Below, in pieces: positions 13,396 to 23,092 of a DNA stretch of 64,000 nt; positions within the stretch are counted from its first letter, which is position 1; each line of letters begins with the position of its first letter. The position numbers were made by a program, and so were the translations under genes. The stretch lies in the NCBI RefSeq assembly GCF_009765165.1, contig NZ_VLNU01000001.1:2734247-2798246 (forward strand). Reading direction: 5' to 3'. The notes below the pieces were generated by a model. That model was not told the DNA's origin, did not search any database, and saw only the letters and a program-made list of their open reading frames with translations. The stretch is from Lysobacter panacisoli. Lineage in GTDB: Bacteria > Pseudomonadota > Gammaproteobacteria > Xanthomonadales > Xanthomonadaceae.

Positions 13396-14355
13396 ATGAG
13401 CAGGCTGTTTCGAGACGTCGAGGGCGGGCCCCGGAGCCCGCACGGCAGTGTGGTCTGCATCGGCGCATTCGACGGCCTGCACCTTGGGCACCAGGCGCTG
13501 GTGCGCCACACCCTTGCGCGTGCCCGCGCGATTGGTGTTCCTTCGATCGCGCTGAGCTTCGAGCCGTTGCCGCGAGAGTTCTTTGCGCCGTCGGAACCGC
13601 CGCCGCGCCTGCTGCTGCCGCGTGGCAAGGCCGAGGGACTGTTCGCGCTGGGCGTGGACCAGGTCGGCCTGCTGCGTTTCGATCGTCGCTTCGCCAGTCT
13701 GTCGGCGCAGGAGTTCGTCGAACGCGTGCTGGTCGGGCGGTTGCGCGCAAGCGAAGTGTGGGTCGGTCCGGAGTTCCGTTTCGGCAAGGCGCGTTCCGGC
13801 GACATCGGCGTGCTGCACGCGCTGGGCGCGACGCACGGCTTCGTCGCAGGCGAGATCGAACCGGTGCTGCTCGACGGCGAACGCGTGTCGGCCACCCGCA
13901 TCCGCGAAGCGTTGCGCGCGGGCGATTTCGCCACCGCGACGCGCTTCCTCGGCCGACCGTACGCGATCGGCGGGCATGTCGTGCAGGGCAAGCAGCTGGG
14001 ACGCACGCTGGGTTTTCCCACGGCGAACCTGCGTTTCGGCGGACGCACGCCGGCGCTGTCGGGCATCTATGCGACCTGGGTGCACGGTGTCGGCGATCGA
14101 CCGCGCGCATCGGTGTCGAGCCTGGGAACGCGGCCCACGGTCGACGGCGTGGAGCCGCTGCTCGAAGCGCACCTGTTCGACTTCGACGGCGACCTCTACG
14201 GGCGCCGCATCCAGGTCGAGTTCGTCGCCAAGCTGCGCGATGAACTCAAGTTTTCCGATCTGCCGGCGCTGACCGCGCAGATGCATCGCGATGCCGAACA
14301 GGCGCGCGGGATCCTTTCGAACCACGCGACCCAACGACAAAACGCCTTCGCCTGA
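13396..14355 (+). CDS. ribF: Bifunctional riboflavin kinase / FAD synthetase
   Basis: A 319-residue cytosolic enzyme converting riboflavin to FMN and then FAD. The N-terminal nucleotidyltransferase part shows [11 protein letters not shown] (the HxGH motif, about residues 22-32) and the [12 protein letters not shown] segment; the C-terminal riboflavin kinase part shows [11 protein letters not shown] and the [11 protein letters not shown] motif. Length is normal. No Shine-Dalgarno sequence is visible and the -10 box almost abuts the start. It ends 8 nt before ileS, an arrangement conserved with ileS-lspA-ispH. Confidence 0.96.
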   Translation: MSRLFRDVEGGPRSPHGSVVCIGAFDGLHLGHQALVRHTLARARAIGVPSIALSFEPLPREFFAPSEPPPRLLLPRGKAEGLFALGVDQVGLLRFDRRFASLSAQEFVERVLVGRLRASEVWVGPEFRFGKARSGDIGVLHALGATHGFVAGEIEPVLLDGERVSATRIREALRAGDFATATRFLGRPYAIGGHVVQGKQLGRTLGFPTANLRFGGRTPALSGIYATWVHGVGDRPRASVSSLGTRPTVDGVEPLLEAHLFDFDGDLYGRRIQVEFVAKLRDELKFSDLPALTAQMHRDAEQARGILSNHATQRQNAFA

Positions 14356-14363
14356 GTGACGCT

Positions 14364-17240
14364 GTGACCACCCAAGACACGAACCAGTACAAAGCCACCC
14401 TGCATCTTCCCGCGACGGAATTCCCGATGCGCGGCGATCTGCCCAAGCGCGAACCGGAAACGCTGGCTCGCTGGGAAAGCGAAGGCCTGTATCAGCGAAT
14501 CCGCGAGAACGTGTCGAACCGCGAGCGCAGTTTCGTGCTGCACGACGGTCCGCCGTACGCCAACGGCGTGATCCACCTTGGTCACGCGGTCAACAAGGTG
14601 CTCAAGGACATCGTGGTGAAGTCGAAGCTGCTTGCCGGCTTCGACGCGCCCTACGTGCCGGGCTGGGACTGCCACGGCCTGCCGATCGAACACCAGGTCG
14701 AGAAGAAGTTCGGCAAGGTCGGCGAGAAGCTCGACGCGAGCCAGTTCCGCGAGAAGTGCCGCGAGTACGCCGCCGAGCAGATCGAACTGCAGCGTCGCGA
14801 CTTCAAGCGCCTGGGCGTCGTCGGCGACTGGGACAACCCGTACCGCACGATGGATTTCCGCTACGAGGCGGACATCATGCGTTCGCTGGCGAAGATCGTG
14901 GAGCGCGGCCACCTCGTGCGCGGCGCCAAGCCGGTGCACTGGTGCTTCGAATGCGGCTCGGCGCTGGCCGAGGCGGAAATCGAATACGCCGACAAGGAAT
15001 CGCCCGCGATCGACGTCGCCTACGATGCGCGCGATCCGCATGCGCTGGCGCGCGTGTTCGGCACGAGCGTCGATGACGGCGTGCGCGTTGCGATGCCGAT
15101 CTGGACGACCACGCCGTGGACGCTGCCGGCGAGCCTGGCGATCAGCGTCGGTCCCGACCTCGACTATGTGCTGGTCGAAGGTCCGCGCACGGCGGACGGT
15201 GGACGTCGCCTGCTCGTGTTGGCCGAAGCGCTGGCCGGCAAGGCGCTGTCGCGTTACGGCGTCGATGAGGTCGTCGTGCTTGGCCGCGCGCTGGGCAGTG
15301 GTCTCGAAAACCAGGTCATGCAGCATCCGTTCTACCCCGAGCGCGACATCCCGGTGCTCGTCGGCGACCACGTGTCGGCCGAGGACGGCACCGGCATGGT
15401 CCACACCGCGCCGGGCCACGGCCAGGAAGACTATGCGGTCGGTCTGAAGTACGGCCTGATGGACCGCTACACCGCCGCGCAGATCAACCCGGTCGATGCG
15501 CACGGCCTGTACCTGCCGTCGACGCCGCCGGCGGACGGCATCGTGCTGGCCGGACTGCACATCTGGAAGGCCAACGACGTGCTGGTCGACGTGCTGCGCG
15601 CGAGCGGCCACCTGCTTGCCGCGCACAAGCTCAAGCACAGCTATCCGCACTGCTGGCGCCACAAGAAGCCGGTGGTGTTCCGCGCCACGCCGCAGTGGTT
15701 CATCTCGATGGAACAGGCCAACCTGCGCGCCGATGCGCTGCGCGAGATCGGCCAGGTGAGCTGGGTGCCGGAGTGGGGCGAAGCGCGCATCTACAACATG
15801 ATCGAAGGTCGTCCGGACTGGACGATCTCGCGCCAGCGTTTCTGGGGCGTGCCGATCGCGCTGTTCTTCCATCGCGAGACGGGCGAGGTGCATCCGCGCT
15901 CTCCGGAACTGATGCGCAAGGTCGCCGATCGCGTAGAGCAGGCCGGCGCCGATGCTTGGTACGCGATGACCGCCGAGGAACTGCTAGGCGACGAGGCCGC
16001 GCAGTACGAGAAGGTCACCGACATCCTCGACGTCTGGTTCGATTCCGGCGTCAGCCACGAATGCGTGCTCGCCGCGCGTCCGCAGGACGGCCTGCACAAG
16101 CCGGCCGACCTGTACCTGGAAGGCTCCGACCAGCATCGCGGCTGGTTCCACAGCTCGCTGCTGACCGGCGTGGCGATGGACGGCGTCGCGCCGTACCGGC
16201 AGGTGCTCACCCACGGTTTCACCGTGGACGAGCAGGGCAAGAAGATGTCGAAGTCGCTCGGCAACACCGTCGAGCCGCAGAAGGTCATCAACGCGATGGG
16301 CGCCGACGTGCTGCGCCTGTGGATCGCCGCGACCGACTACCGCAACGAGATGTCGGTGTCGGACAACATCCTCAAGCGCACCTCAGACGTCTACCGTCGA
16401 GTGCGCAACACCGCGCGCTTCCTGCTCGCCAACCTCAACGGCTTCGAGCCGGCCACGCACCTGCGTCCGCTCGAGGACATGGTCGCGCTAGACCGCTGGA
16501 TCGTGCATCGCGCAGCGTTGCTGCAGGACCGCATCGCCAGCGCGTACGAACGCTACGACTTCGCCGAGATCGTGCAGGCGCTGTCCAACTTCTGCAGCGT
16601 CGACCTGGGTTCGCTCTACCTCGACGTGACCAAGGACCGGCTCTACACGATGCCGGAAGATTCGCGCGGTCGCCGTTCGGCGCAGAGCGCGATGTACCGC
16701 ATCGCCGAAGCGTTCGTGCGCTGGATCACGCCGATCCTGGCCTTCACCGCCGACGAGATGTGGCGCCATCTGCCAGCCACCACCGAGCGCGGTCCGCGCG
16801 AGGACAACGTGCTGTTCGCCACCTGGTACGACGGCCTGGCCGTGCTGCCGGAAGACGCGCCGCTGTCGGCGGAGGATTTCGACCGCCTGCTCGCGCTGCG
16901 CGAGGAAGTCAGCCGCACGCTGGAACCGATGCGCGCCGCGGGCGAGATCGGCGCCGCGCTGGAAGCGGAGATCAGCCTGAAGGCCGGAGTCGCCGACCAG
17001 AACTGGCTGGCCCCGTTCGCCGATGAGCTGCGCTTCCTGTTCATCAGCGGCGATGTCGAAGTGGTCGCCGACGATGCGATCAAGGACATCGCCGTACTGG
17101 CCACGCCGACCACCAAGACCAAGTGCGTGCGCTGCTGGCAGTACCGCGGCGACGTGGGCAGCGATGCCGCGCATCCGGAGCTGTGCGGCCGTTGCGTGGT
17201 CAACGTGACGGGCGAAGGCGAACATCGGGAGTGGTTCTGA
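14364..17240 (+). CDS. ileS: Isoleucyl-tRNA synthetase
   Basis: A 958-residue class I aminoacyl-tRNA synthetase. The HIGH motif appears as [12 protein letters not shown] (near residue 67), the editing domain follows with [11 protein letters not shown], and KMSKS is in [10 protein letters not shown]. The C-terminal zinc finger has four Cys residues (CVRC and CGRC). This type, with the C-terminal zinc module, is the mupirocin-sensitive bacterial form by family knowledge. The start is GTG at 14364, 8 nt after ribF. Its stop overlaps the lspA ATG by one base. Confidence 0.97.
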   Translation: MTTQDTNQYKATLHLPATEFPMRGDLPKREPETLARWESEGLYQRIRENVSNRERSFVLHDGPPYANGVIHLGHAVNKVLKDIVVKSKLLAGFDAPYVPGWDCHGLPIEHQVEKKFGKVGEKLDASQFREKCREYAAEQIELQRRDFKRLGVVGDWDNPYRTMDFRYEADIMRSLAKIVERGHLVRGAKPVHWCFECGSALAEAEIEYADKESPAIDVAYDARDPHALARVFGTSVDDGVRVAMPIWTTTPWTLPASLAISVGPDLDYVLVEGPRTADGGRRLLVLAEALAGKALSRYGVDEVVVLGRALGSGLENQVMQHPFYPERDIPVLVGDHVSAEDGTGMVHTAPGHGQEDYAVGLKYGLMDRYTAAQINPVDAHGLYLPSTPPADGIVLAGLHIWKANDVLVDVLRASGHLLAAHKLKHSYPHCWRHKKPVVFRATPQWFISMEQANLRADALREIGQVSWVPEWGEARIYNMIEGRPDWTISRQRFWGVPIALFFHRETGEVHPRSPELMRKVADRVEQAGADAWYAMTAEELLGDEAAQYEKVTDILDVWFDSGVSHECVLAARPQDGLHKPADLYLEGSDQHRGWFHSSLLTGVAMDGVAPYRQVLTHGFTVDEQGKKMSKSLGNTVEPQKVINAMGADVLRLWIAATDYRNEMSVSDNILKRTSDVYRRVRNTARFLLANLNGFEPATHLRPLEDMVALDRWIVHRAALLQDRIASAYERYDFAEIVQALSNFCSVDLGSLYLDVTKDRLYTMPEDSRGRRSAQSAMYRIAEAFVRWITPILAFTADEMWRHLPATTERGPREDNVLFATWYDGLAVLPEDAPLSAEDFDRLLALREEVSRTLEPMRAAGEIGAALEAEISLKAGVADQNWLAPFADELRFLFISGDVEVVADDAIKDIAVLATPTTKTKCVRCWQYRGDVGSDAAHPELCGRCVVNVTGEGEHREWF

Positions 17241-17737
17241 TGGCGCCGGTTCGCCCCAACGCGTTGTCGTGGCTGGCGTTGTCGCTGGCGGTGATCGTGC
17301 TCGACCAGATCACCAAGCAGTGGGTGCTCTCCTCGCTGCCCGAATACACGGCGATCCCTGTGATCGAAGGCTTCTGGAACTGGTACCGCACCTACAACAC
17401 CGGCGCGGCGTTCAGTTTCCTCAGCGACGCCGGTGGCTGGCAGAAGTACTTCTTCATTTCGCTGGCGATCGGCATCTGCGGCCTGCTCGGCTTCTGGCTG
17501 TCGCGGACGCCGCGGCGCGACTGGAAGAGCGCGCTGCCGTATTCGCTGGTGATCGGCGGTGCGCTGGGCAACGTGATCGACCGCTTCCTGCACGGGCACG
17601 TGGTCGACTTCATCCAGTGGCACTGGCGCGACCACTATTGGCCCGCGTTCAACGTGGCCGACACGGCCATCGTCGGCGGCGCCATCGGCATCGCGCTGTT
17701 CGGCCTGTTCACCAAGCCCTCGGCTCCGGCCAGGTAA
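17240..17737 (+). CDS. lspA: Lipoprotein signal peptidase (signal peptidase II)
   Basis: A 165-residue inner-membrane aspartyl protease that removes signal peptides from prolipoproteins. There are four predicted helices. The catalytic Asp residues are in [11 protein letters not shown] and FNVADTAI, and the early motif LDQITKQWV is conserved. The ATG shares one base with the ileS stop (TGATG), indicating translational coupling. Lipoprotein substrates in this window include EmrC. Confidence 0.97.
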   Translation: MAPVRPNALSWLALSLAVIVLDQITKQWVLSSLPEYTAIPVIEGFWNWYRTYNTGAAFSFLSDAGGWQKYFFISLAIGICGLLGFWLSRTPRRDWKSALPYSLVIGGALGNVIDRFLHGHVVDFIQWHWRDHYWPAFNVADTAIVGGAIGIALFGLFTKPSAPAR

Positions 17738-17752
17738 GCGGCAACCGCACGG

Positions 17753-17758
17753 TACAAT
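17753..17758 (+). promoter_or_regulatory. -10 hexamer before ispH
   Basis: TACAAT ends 7 nt before the ATG at 17766, predicting a leader of about one base. No good -35 box was found. The hexamer overlaps an in-frame ATG at 17757, which argues that the downstream ATG is the true start. Confidence 0.45.
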
Positions 17759-17765
17759 GCCGAAC

Positions 17766-18716
17766 ATGGACATCCTGCTCGCCAATCCCCGTGGTTTCTG
17801 TGCCGGCGTCGATCGCGCGATCGAGATCGTCAAGCGCGCCATCGAAACCCTCGGCGCGCCCATCTACGTGCGCCACGAAGTCGTGCACAACCGCTTCGTG
17901 GTCGACGACCTCAAGCATCGCGGCGCGATCTTCGTCGAGGAACTCGACGAAGTGCCCGATGGCGCGACGGTGATCTTCAGCGCGCATGGCGTGTCCAAGG
18001 CCGTGCGCGACGAAGCCGAGCGGCGCGGGTTGAAGGTGTTCGATGCGACCTGCCCGCTGGTGACGAAGGTGCATCTGGAAGTCTCGCGCCATTGCCGCGC
18101 CGGCCGCGACGTTGTGCTGATCGGCCACGAAGGCCATCCCGAGGTCGAGGGCACGATGGGCCAGTGGCGCCGCGAAGCGGGCTCCGGCCGGATCTACCTC
18201 GTCGAGGACAACGACGACGTCGCCGCGCTGCAGATCGACCAGCCCGAGAACGTCGCCTACACGACCCAGACCACGCTGTCGGTGGACGACACGCGCGGCG
18301 TGATCGAAGCGCTGCGCGCGAAGTTCCCGGCGATCCAGGGCCCGAAGAACGACGACATCTGCTACGCCACGCAGAACCGCCAGGACGCCGTGCGCGAACT
18401 GGCCGCGCAATGCGACCTGGTGTTGGTGGTCGGTTCGGTGAACAGCTCCAACTCCAACCGCCTGCGTGAACTCGCCGAGCGCGAGGGCGTGGAGGCCTAT
18501 CTCATCGACGGCGCGGTCGAGATCAACCCCGCATGGGTGCAGGGTCGCAAGCGGATCGGCGTGACCGCCGGTGCGTCCGCGCCTGAAGTGCTGGTACGTG
18601 GCGTGATCGAGCGCCTGCACGAACTCGGTGCCGGGCACGTGGGCGAGCTGTCCGGCGAACCCGAGGACATGGTGTTCGCGCTGCCGAAGGAACTGCGGCT
18701 GCGCCTGGTCGACTGA
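17766..18716 (+). CDS. ispH: 4-hydroxy-3-methylbut-2-enyl diphosphate reductase
   Basis: A 316-residue iron-sulfur enzyme that makes IPP and DMAPP in the last step of the MEP isoprenoid pathway. The three cluster-ligand Cys residues are in [22 protein letters not shown] and [11 protein letters not shown]. The SSNSNRL and TAGASAPE segments are also typical. The start at 17766 ([11 protein letters not shown]) was chosen over the ATG 9 nt upstream, which lies within the -10 box. It follows lspA, a widely conserved order. Confidence 0.96.
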   Translation: MDILLANPRGFCAGVDRAIEIVKRAIETLGAPIYVRHEVVHNRFVVDDLKHRGAIFVEELDEVPDGATVIFSAHGVSKAVRDEAERRGLKVFDATCPLVTKVHLEVSRHCRAGRDVVLIGHEGHPEVEGTMGQWRREAGSGRIYLVEDNDDVAALQIDQPENVAYTTQTTLSVDDTRGVIEALRAKFPAIQGPKNDDICYATQNRQDAVRELAAQCDLVLVVGSVNSSNSNRLRELAEREGVEAYLIDGAVEINPAWVQGRKRIGVTAGASAPEVLVRGVIERLHELGAGHVGELSGEPEDMVFALPKELRLRLVD

Positions 18717-18785
18717 CCGTTCCGCTGGCGCATCATGCGCAAGCGACGCGGGATTCCCGATGGAACCCCGCGCGCGACACTCGCA

Positions 18786-19262
18786 TCAGTTGTTGCAGAA
18801 CCCGCCGTTGAAGCCGTCCTGGCAGGTCGTCGTGCTCCGCACGGCGCCATCCGCCTTCTGCTTCTCCGCGCGCCGCTGCGCGACGGTCTTGCACACGCGC
18901 TCCGGACGGTTGCTGCCGAGCGGCTTTTCCCGCACGCAGACCATGCGCTCGTCCTCGGCCTTGTTCACGATCGCTTCGATCGCTTCCAGCGCGTTGAACG
19001 CGGCCAGCTTGTCGTTCTCCGGCAGGTTCGCCGTGCTGTCGACGCCTTGCAGGAGGCGAGTCACGGTGTCCTGGTGGTTGAACAGCACCGCGCGCTGTGC
19101 CTCGTTCATATCCTTGTAACGGCCCTTGCCGGCGAGCGCTTCGGCACGGATTTCCGCCTGCTGCGCCAGGATCGTCTTGGCGTCTTCGGTGGGTTTCACA
19201 TCGCTGGAGAATGCCGGCAACGAGGCCAGCAGAAGGACAGCAAAAAGCACGGCACTGCGCAT
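18786..19262 (-). CDS. Hypothetical secreted protein, two C-terminal Cys pairs
   Basis: A 158-residue protein not recognised as a named family. It has a signal peptide (MRSAVLFAVLLLASLPAFSS) and a mainly helical, charged mature region. Four Cys residues sit near the C-terminus (CVREKPLGSNRPERVC and CQDGFNGGFC), a pattern that could form disulfides in the periplasm. The segment VCVREKPLGSNRPERVCKTVAQ looks like the VCRTERVTGSRIPQRVC-type motif of small periplasmic proteins common in Xanthomonadaceae. It is a single gene, convergent with ispH. Confidence 0.72.
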   Translation of the reverse strand: MRSAVLFAVLLLASLPAFSSDVKPTEDAKTILAQQAEIRAEALAGKGRYKDMNEAQRAVLFNHQDTVTRLLQGVDSTANLPENDKLAAFNALEAIEAIVNKAEDERMVCVREKPLGSNRPERVCKTVAQRRAEKQKADGAVRSTTTCQDGFNGGFCNN

Positions 19263-19413
19263 TTGATATCTCCCTGGGTGCGGATGGGGGCGGCCCCGGT
19301 ATTCCCCGCGGGGCCTGGCGGCCGTTGATGAATGGCGCGCGCGTCATGGAGGGTAAGGGGCGTCGGCGCATAGGGCAAATCGCAACGCCAGATTCGGCAA
19401 AGTCCTGCATCGA

Positions 19414-19442
19414 TTGACCGGTTCTCCCGGTCGCCCTACAAT
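19414..19442 (+). promoter_or_regulatory. Promoter of tRNA-Thr
   Basis: TTGACC (19414-19419) and TACAAT (19437-19442) with a 17-nt spacer, ending 11 nt before the tRNA. Confidence 0.85.
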
Positions 19443-19453
19443 CTCGTCCCTTC

Positions 19454-19529
19454 GCCGGAATAGCTCAGTTGGTAGAGCGGCGCATTCGTAATGCGTAGGT
19501 CGTAGGTTCGATTCCTATTTCCGGCACCA
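19454..19529 (+). tRNA. tRNA-Thr (CGT)
   Basis: A 76-nt cloverleaf. The acceptor arms GCCGGAA and TTCCGGC pair perfectly; the D arm has AGCTCAGTTGGTAGAGC; the anticodon loop TTCGTAA gives anticodon CGT; the T loop is GGTTCGATTCC. The CCA end is encoded. Confidence 0.97.
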
Positions 19530-19830
19530 GTTTTCTTTGAAGGCCCGCGAAAGCGGGTCTTTTTTTGCGCCTTCGCCGGGTCTGCGGGGGCCTTGATCGC
19601 CCTGTCGGTCGCGCGTCGTGCGGATGTTCCAACCGGGTCAGACCTGTCCCTGTCAGTTTTGCGTGCGCAAAGGGCGGAAGAGGGGCTACGCGACCGCCAC
19701 GCATAACGTCGCCAGAAACACCCGCACTGAATATTTCATTCAGATGCAATCAGGCGTTCACCGTTCTTTAGCGGATGGATCGCCAACATGCCCGCCAGTT
19801 TTCCGTAGGGGTATCGACAAGGTGTTGACC
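19530..19830. other. Intergenic stretch after tRNA-Thr
   Basis: About 300 nt holding the tRNA terminator and then sequence of lower GC than the genes around it. An antisense frame that runs into the tRNA is a common artefact and is not a gene. Nothing else is supported. Confidence 0.5.
19541..19566 (+). terminator. Terminator of tRNA-Thr
   Basis: An 8-bp stem with one G-T pair (AGGCCCGC with GCGGGTCT), a GAAA loop and a run of seven T, 12 nt after the tRNA. Confidence 0.9.
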
Positions 19831-20118
19831 ATGCGAGTGGACGTCTTCGTGGTGGGGAAGGAAGAGGGTTTCGTGGTTGCGCCGAGCGGCGCACCTTTGC
19901 CGGATGAGGAAATGGGCGTGCTGGGCGACGTGCGGTTCGGCTGGACGGTCGACAGCGAAGTCGTCGTGCCGCGCCTGGACTGGCAGGGCATCGCCAAGGA
20001 CATCGACGCTCGCGGCTATAGCATCGTTCCGCAGAACGATGTCAGCGGACTGCTCGGCGTGCCGGAGCAGGAGCTGCGCGCGTTCTATCCGGAATTCCAC
20101 CTGCCCAACGCAGCCTGA
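19831..20118 (+). CDS. Hypothetical protein, 95 residues
   Basis: Not recognised. The sequence starts MRVDVFVVGKEEGFVV and ends in AFYPEFHLPNAA; it is acidic, lacks a signal peptide or membrane helix and looks like a compact cytosolic protein. The ATG at 19831 is preceded by AAGGTG about 6 nt upstream; the frame is open further upstream but without a ribosome site or conserved look. Codon use matches neighbouring genes, which supports it being real. It precedes radA by 97 nt on the same strand. Confidence 0.65.
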   Translation: MRVDVFVVGKEEGFVVAPSGAPLPDEEMGVLGDVRFGWTVDSEVVVPRLDWQGIAKDIDARGYSIVPQNDVSGLLGVPEQELRAFYPEFHLPNAA

Positions 20119-20215
20119 GGGCTCGCGACCGGAGCAGCGGCGTCGCCCGCTGCTCGGTCTCGCACCGTGCGACGCCGGCCGGGTACAGTGCGGCATCGTT
20201 TCCGCGCCCGCCTCC

Positions 20216-21619
20216 ATGTCCAAGCTCGCCAGCAAGACCGCCACCAAGGCCCGCACCGCCTACGTCTGCTCCGAATGCGGGGCCGATCACAACAAGTGGC
20301 AAGGGCAGTGCGCCGAATGCGGGGCCTGGAACACCCTGAGCGAGTTCGTCGTCGAGCCGGCCGCGAAGGGCGCCAGCGTTGCGGCGAGCCGTCGTGGCAG
20401 CTGGGCGGGCAAGGCCGACGCGCCGGCCGTCACCGCGCTCAAGGACGTGCGCCATACCGAGGAAGATCGCGTCAGCACCGGCATCGGCGAGTTCGACCGC
20501 GTGCTCGGCGGTGGCCTCGTGCACGGCTCGGTGGTGCTGGTCGGCGGCGATCCTGGCATCGGTAAATCCACGTTGTTGCTGCAGGCCATCAGCAGGATGG
20601 CGGGCACGCTGCCCGGGCTGTACGTCACTGGCGAGGAATCGCTGGCGCAGGTCGCCGGTCGCGCCTCGCGCCTGGGCGTTCCCGTCGATGGTGTCCACGC
20701 GCTCGCCGAAACCGGCGTGGAACGCGTGCTGGAACACGCCGCGAAGATGCGTCCCGGCCTGATCGTCGCCGACTCCATCCAGACGCTGTGGACGGAAGAA
20801 CTCAGCGCCGCGCCGGGCTCGGTGAGCCAGGTGCGCGAGAGTGCCGCGCGACTGGTGCGCTACGCCAAGGAAACCGGCACCGCGGTGTTCCTGGTCGGCC
20901 ACGTCACCAAGGAAGGCGGCATCGCCGGCCCGCGTGTGCTCGAACACATGGTCGATGCCGTGCTGTATTTCGAAGGCGAGAGCGGCAGCCGCTTCCGCGT
21001 GCTGCGCGCGTTCAAGAACCGCTTCGGCGCGGTCAACGAACTGGGCGTGTTCGCGATGGGCGAAAAGGGCCTGCGCGAAGTGCCGAATCCTTCGGCGATC
21101 TTCCTGTCCGGAAGCGAGCGCCCGCAGCCGGGCAGCTGCGTGATGGTCACGCGCGAAGGCACGCGTCCGCTGCTGGTGGAAGTGCAGGCGCTGGTCGATG
21201 CCTCGCCGCTCTCGAATCCGCGCCGCGTCGCGGTCGGCATGGAAAGCAACCGCCTCGCGATGCTGCTGGCCGTGCTGCATCGACACGGCGGCATCGGCGT
21301 TGGCGACCAGGACGTGTTCGTCAACGTGGTCGGCGGCATCCGCGTGCAGGAAACGGCGGCGGACCTGCCGGTGCTGCTGGCGGTGCTGTCGTCGCTGCGC
21401 GATCGTCCGCTGGCGGAGCAGACCGTGGCCTTCGGTGAGGTCGGACTCTCGGGCGAGATCCGTCCCGTGCCGAACGGCGAGGAGCGTTTGAAGGAAGCCG
21501 CCACGCACGGTTTCAAGCGCGCGATCGTGCCGAAGTCGAACGCGCCCAAGAGCGGGCGCGTCGGCGACATGGAGGTGATCGCGGTGGAGCGATTGGCGGA
21601 CGCGCTGGAGCGCGCCTGA
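20216..21619 (+). CDS. radA: DNA repair protein RadA
   Basis: A 467-residue RecA-like, hexameric ATPase that drives branch migration in recombination repair. N-terminal zinc finger CSECGADHNKWQGQCAEC; Walker A GDPGIGKST; the RadA signature KNRFG within FKNRFGAVNELGVF; and a C-terminal Lon-like domain (GEVGLSGEIRPV). Length is normal for the family. A TACAGT -10-like hexamer lies about 26 nt before the ATG. Confidence 0.97.
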   Translation: MSKLASKTATKARTAYVCSECGADHNKWQGQCAECGAWNTLSEFVVEPAAKGASVAASRRGSWAGKADAPAVTALKDVRHTEEDRVSTGIGEFDRVLGGGLVHGSVVLVGGDPGIGKSTLLLQAISRMAGTLPGLYVTGEESLAQVAGRASRLGVPVDGVHALAETGVERVLEHAAKMRPGLIVADSIQTLWTEELSAAPGSVSQVRESAARLVRYAKETGTAVFLVGHVTKEGGIAGPRVLEHMVDAVLYFEGESGSRFRVLRAFKNRFGAVNELGVFAMGEKGLREVPNPSAIFLSGSERPQPGSCVMVTREGTRPLLVEVQALVDASPLSNPRRVAVGMESNRLAMLLAVLHRHGGIGVGDQDVFVNVVGGIRVQETAADLPVLLAVLSSLRDRPLAEQTVAFGEVGLSGEIRPVPNGEERLKEAATHGFKRAIVPKSNAPKSGRVGDMEVIAVERLADALERA

Positions 21620-21620
21620 C

Positions 21621-22067
21621 TCAAGCTTCGATCGCCTCGCCAAACGCGAGCATCTCCGCGCGCCGGTCGCCTTCGAGCGCGGTGCGCATGTGCGATTCGT
21701 CGAGCTCACGCACGTTCCAGCGTGGCGAGGGCGAGCGCGATTCCATGTCGACCCGACACACCGCGAGGAAGTAGCTCGGTCCCGGGCCACTCGCGTACCA
21801 CAGCGAATCCCAGCCTTCCGGTCCTCCGCGCGGATGCAGCTCGGGCGATGCCTCGTCGAGCCGGTAGGCGATCTTCACCACGGTCAGCGTATCGCCGCTG
21901 ACGCGGCCGACGGGTGTGTCGAAGAGCAGCGCGTCGAAGCCCTGCTGCAACCGCGTTGCGGTCTCCTGCGTGGTCAGGCGATGCCAGAGCACCACCCATC
22001 CCGCCACGGCCGTCGAGACGACGACCATGCCCAGCCAGATCAGTGGAATCCAGCGCGCCGCGGTCAT
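21621..22067 (-). CDS. Hypothetical single-pass membrane protein
   Basis: A 148-residue protein of unknown function. One N-terminal membrane helix (about residues 7-28, IPLIWLGMVVVSTAVAGWVVLW) is followed by a polar domain, probably periplasmic. Conserved-looking features are WDSLWYASGPG and NVRELDESHMRTAL. It ends 1 nt from the radA stop on the other strand. The ribosome site before the ATG at 22067 is weak and a longer frame exists upstream, so the start is uncertain. Confidence 0.65.
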   Translation of the reverse strand: MTAARWIPLIWLGMVVVSTAVAGWVVLWHRLTTQETATRLQQGFDALLFDTPVGRVSGDTLTVVKIAYRLDEASPELHPRGGPEGWDSLWYASGPGPSYFLAVCRVDMESRSPSPRWNVRELDESHMRTALEGDRRAEMLAFGEAIEA

Positions 22068-22117
22068 GGCGCGAGCGTACGCTTGGCTGCGTGTCGATCG
22101 CGACAACGCGCGTTCAT

Positions 22118-22969
22118 TCACACCGCGAACACCACCGTGCGGTGTCCGTTGAGCAGGATGCGGTCGTCGAGCCAGTAGCGCAGTGCCTGCGCGAGTACGC
22201 GGCGCTCGATGTCGCGGCCGATGCGGATCAGGTCGGCGGGCGTGTCGTGGTGGCTCACACGCTGCGTGTCCTGCTCGATGATCGGGCCTTCGTCGAGGTC
22301 GGCGGTGACGAAATGCGCGGTCGCGCCGATCAGCTTGACCCCGCGTGCGTGCGCCTGGTGGTACGGACGCGCGCCCTTGAAGCCGGGCAGGAACGAGTGG
22401 TGGATGTTGATGCAGCGTCCGGCGAGCTTCGTCGAAAGCTCCTTCGACAGCACCTGCATGTAGCGCGCGAGCACGACCAGCTCGGTGCCGGTGTGCTCGA
22501 TCAGCGACCACAGTTGTGCTTCCTGCCCGACCTTGTCGCCTTTCTCGACAGGCAGGTGGTGGAACGGGATGCCGTCGAAGTCGAGATGCCGGTACGTTTC
22601 GCGCGGATGGTTGGCGACCACGGCGGTGATCTCCATCGGCAGCTCGCCGATGCGCCAGCGGTACAACACGTCGGCAAGACAATGATCGAACTTCGACGCC
22701 AGCAGCATGACCCGCCGCGGCGTACCGCGATCGCGCAGCGCCCAGCGCATGCGGAACGCCTTGGCGAGCCGGTCGAACTCGTTGTGTGCGTCGGCATGGG
22801 ACTCCGGCGCCAGTGCGAACACGGTCCGCATGAAGAAGCGGTCCGTTTCCAGATCGTTGTACTGCTGCGCTTCGAGGATGTTGCCGTCGTAGCGCAGCAA
22901 GTGCCCGGTCACCGCGTTGACGATGCCGGGCCGATCGGGGCAGGAGAGGGTGAGGACGTAGTGGTTCAT
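22118..22969 (-). CDS. purU: Formyltetrahydrofolate deformylase
   Basis: A 283-residue enzyme that hydrolyses 10-formyl-THF to formate and THF, balancing one-carbon pools for purine synthesis. The N-terminal ACT domain (residues 1-80; [22 protein letters not shown]) senses ligands. The C-terminal formyltransferase domain has [24 protein letters not shown] and the catalytic Asp in [10 protein letters not shown]. Length is standard. It is a single gene on this strand, separated from emrB by a REP-like hairpin. Confidence 0.96.
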   Translation of the reverse strand: MNHYVLTLSCPDRPGIVNAVTGHLLRYDGNILEAQQYNDLETDRFFMRTVFALAPESHADAHNEFDRLAKAFRMRWALRDRGTPRRVMLLASKFDHCLADVLYRWRIGELPMEITAVVANHPRETYRHLDFDGIPFHHLPVEKGDKVGQEAQLWSLIEHTGTELVVLARYMQVLSKELSTKLAGRCINIHHSFLPGFKGARPYHQAHARGVKLIGATAHFVTADLDEGPIIEQDTQRVSHHDTPADLIRIGRDIERRVLAQALRYWLDDRILLNGHRTVVFAV

Positions 22970-23041
22970 CGCGACGGGCGTGGCCGGATGATGTCTACAA
23001 CGCGTTCTGTCCCGGGATGCGGCCCAGGGAGCGTGCTCGCC

Positions 23042-23060
23042 ATCCCCGCGTGTGCGGGGA
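23042..23060. repeat. REP-like palindrome between purU and emrB
   Basis: TCCCCGC and GCGGGGA arms enclose a short loop. The same core occurs twice at 24734-24812, so it belongs to a local REP-like family. Confidence 0.6.
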
Positions 23061-23092
23061 CGGTGGATGCAGCTTCGGGGCTTGCTACGCGC

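Noticed and set aside
17757..17765. Upstream ATG of ispH at 17757
   Set aside because: It falls inside the predicted -10 hexamer and the family N-terminus begins at 17766.
19465..19749. Minus-strand frame across tRNA-Thr
   Set aside because: Its C-terminal residues are the reverse of the tRNA sequence, a known source of false proteins.
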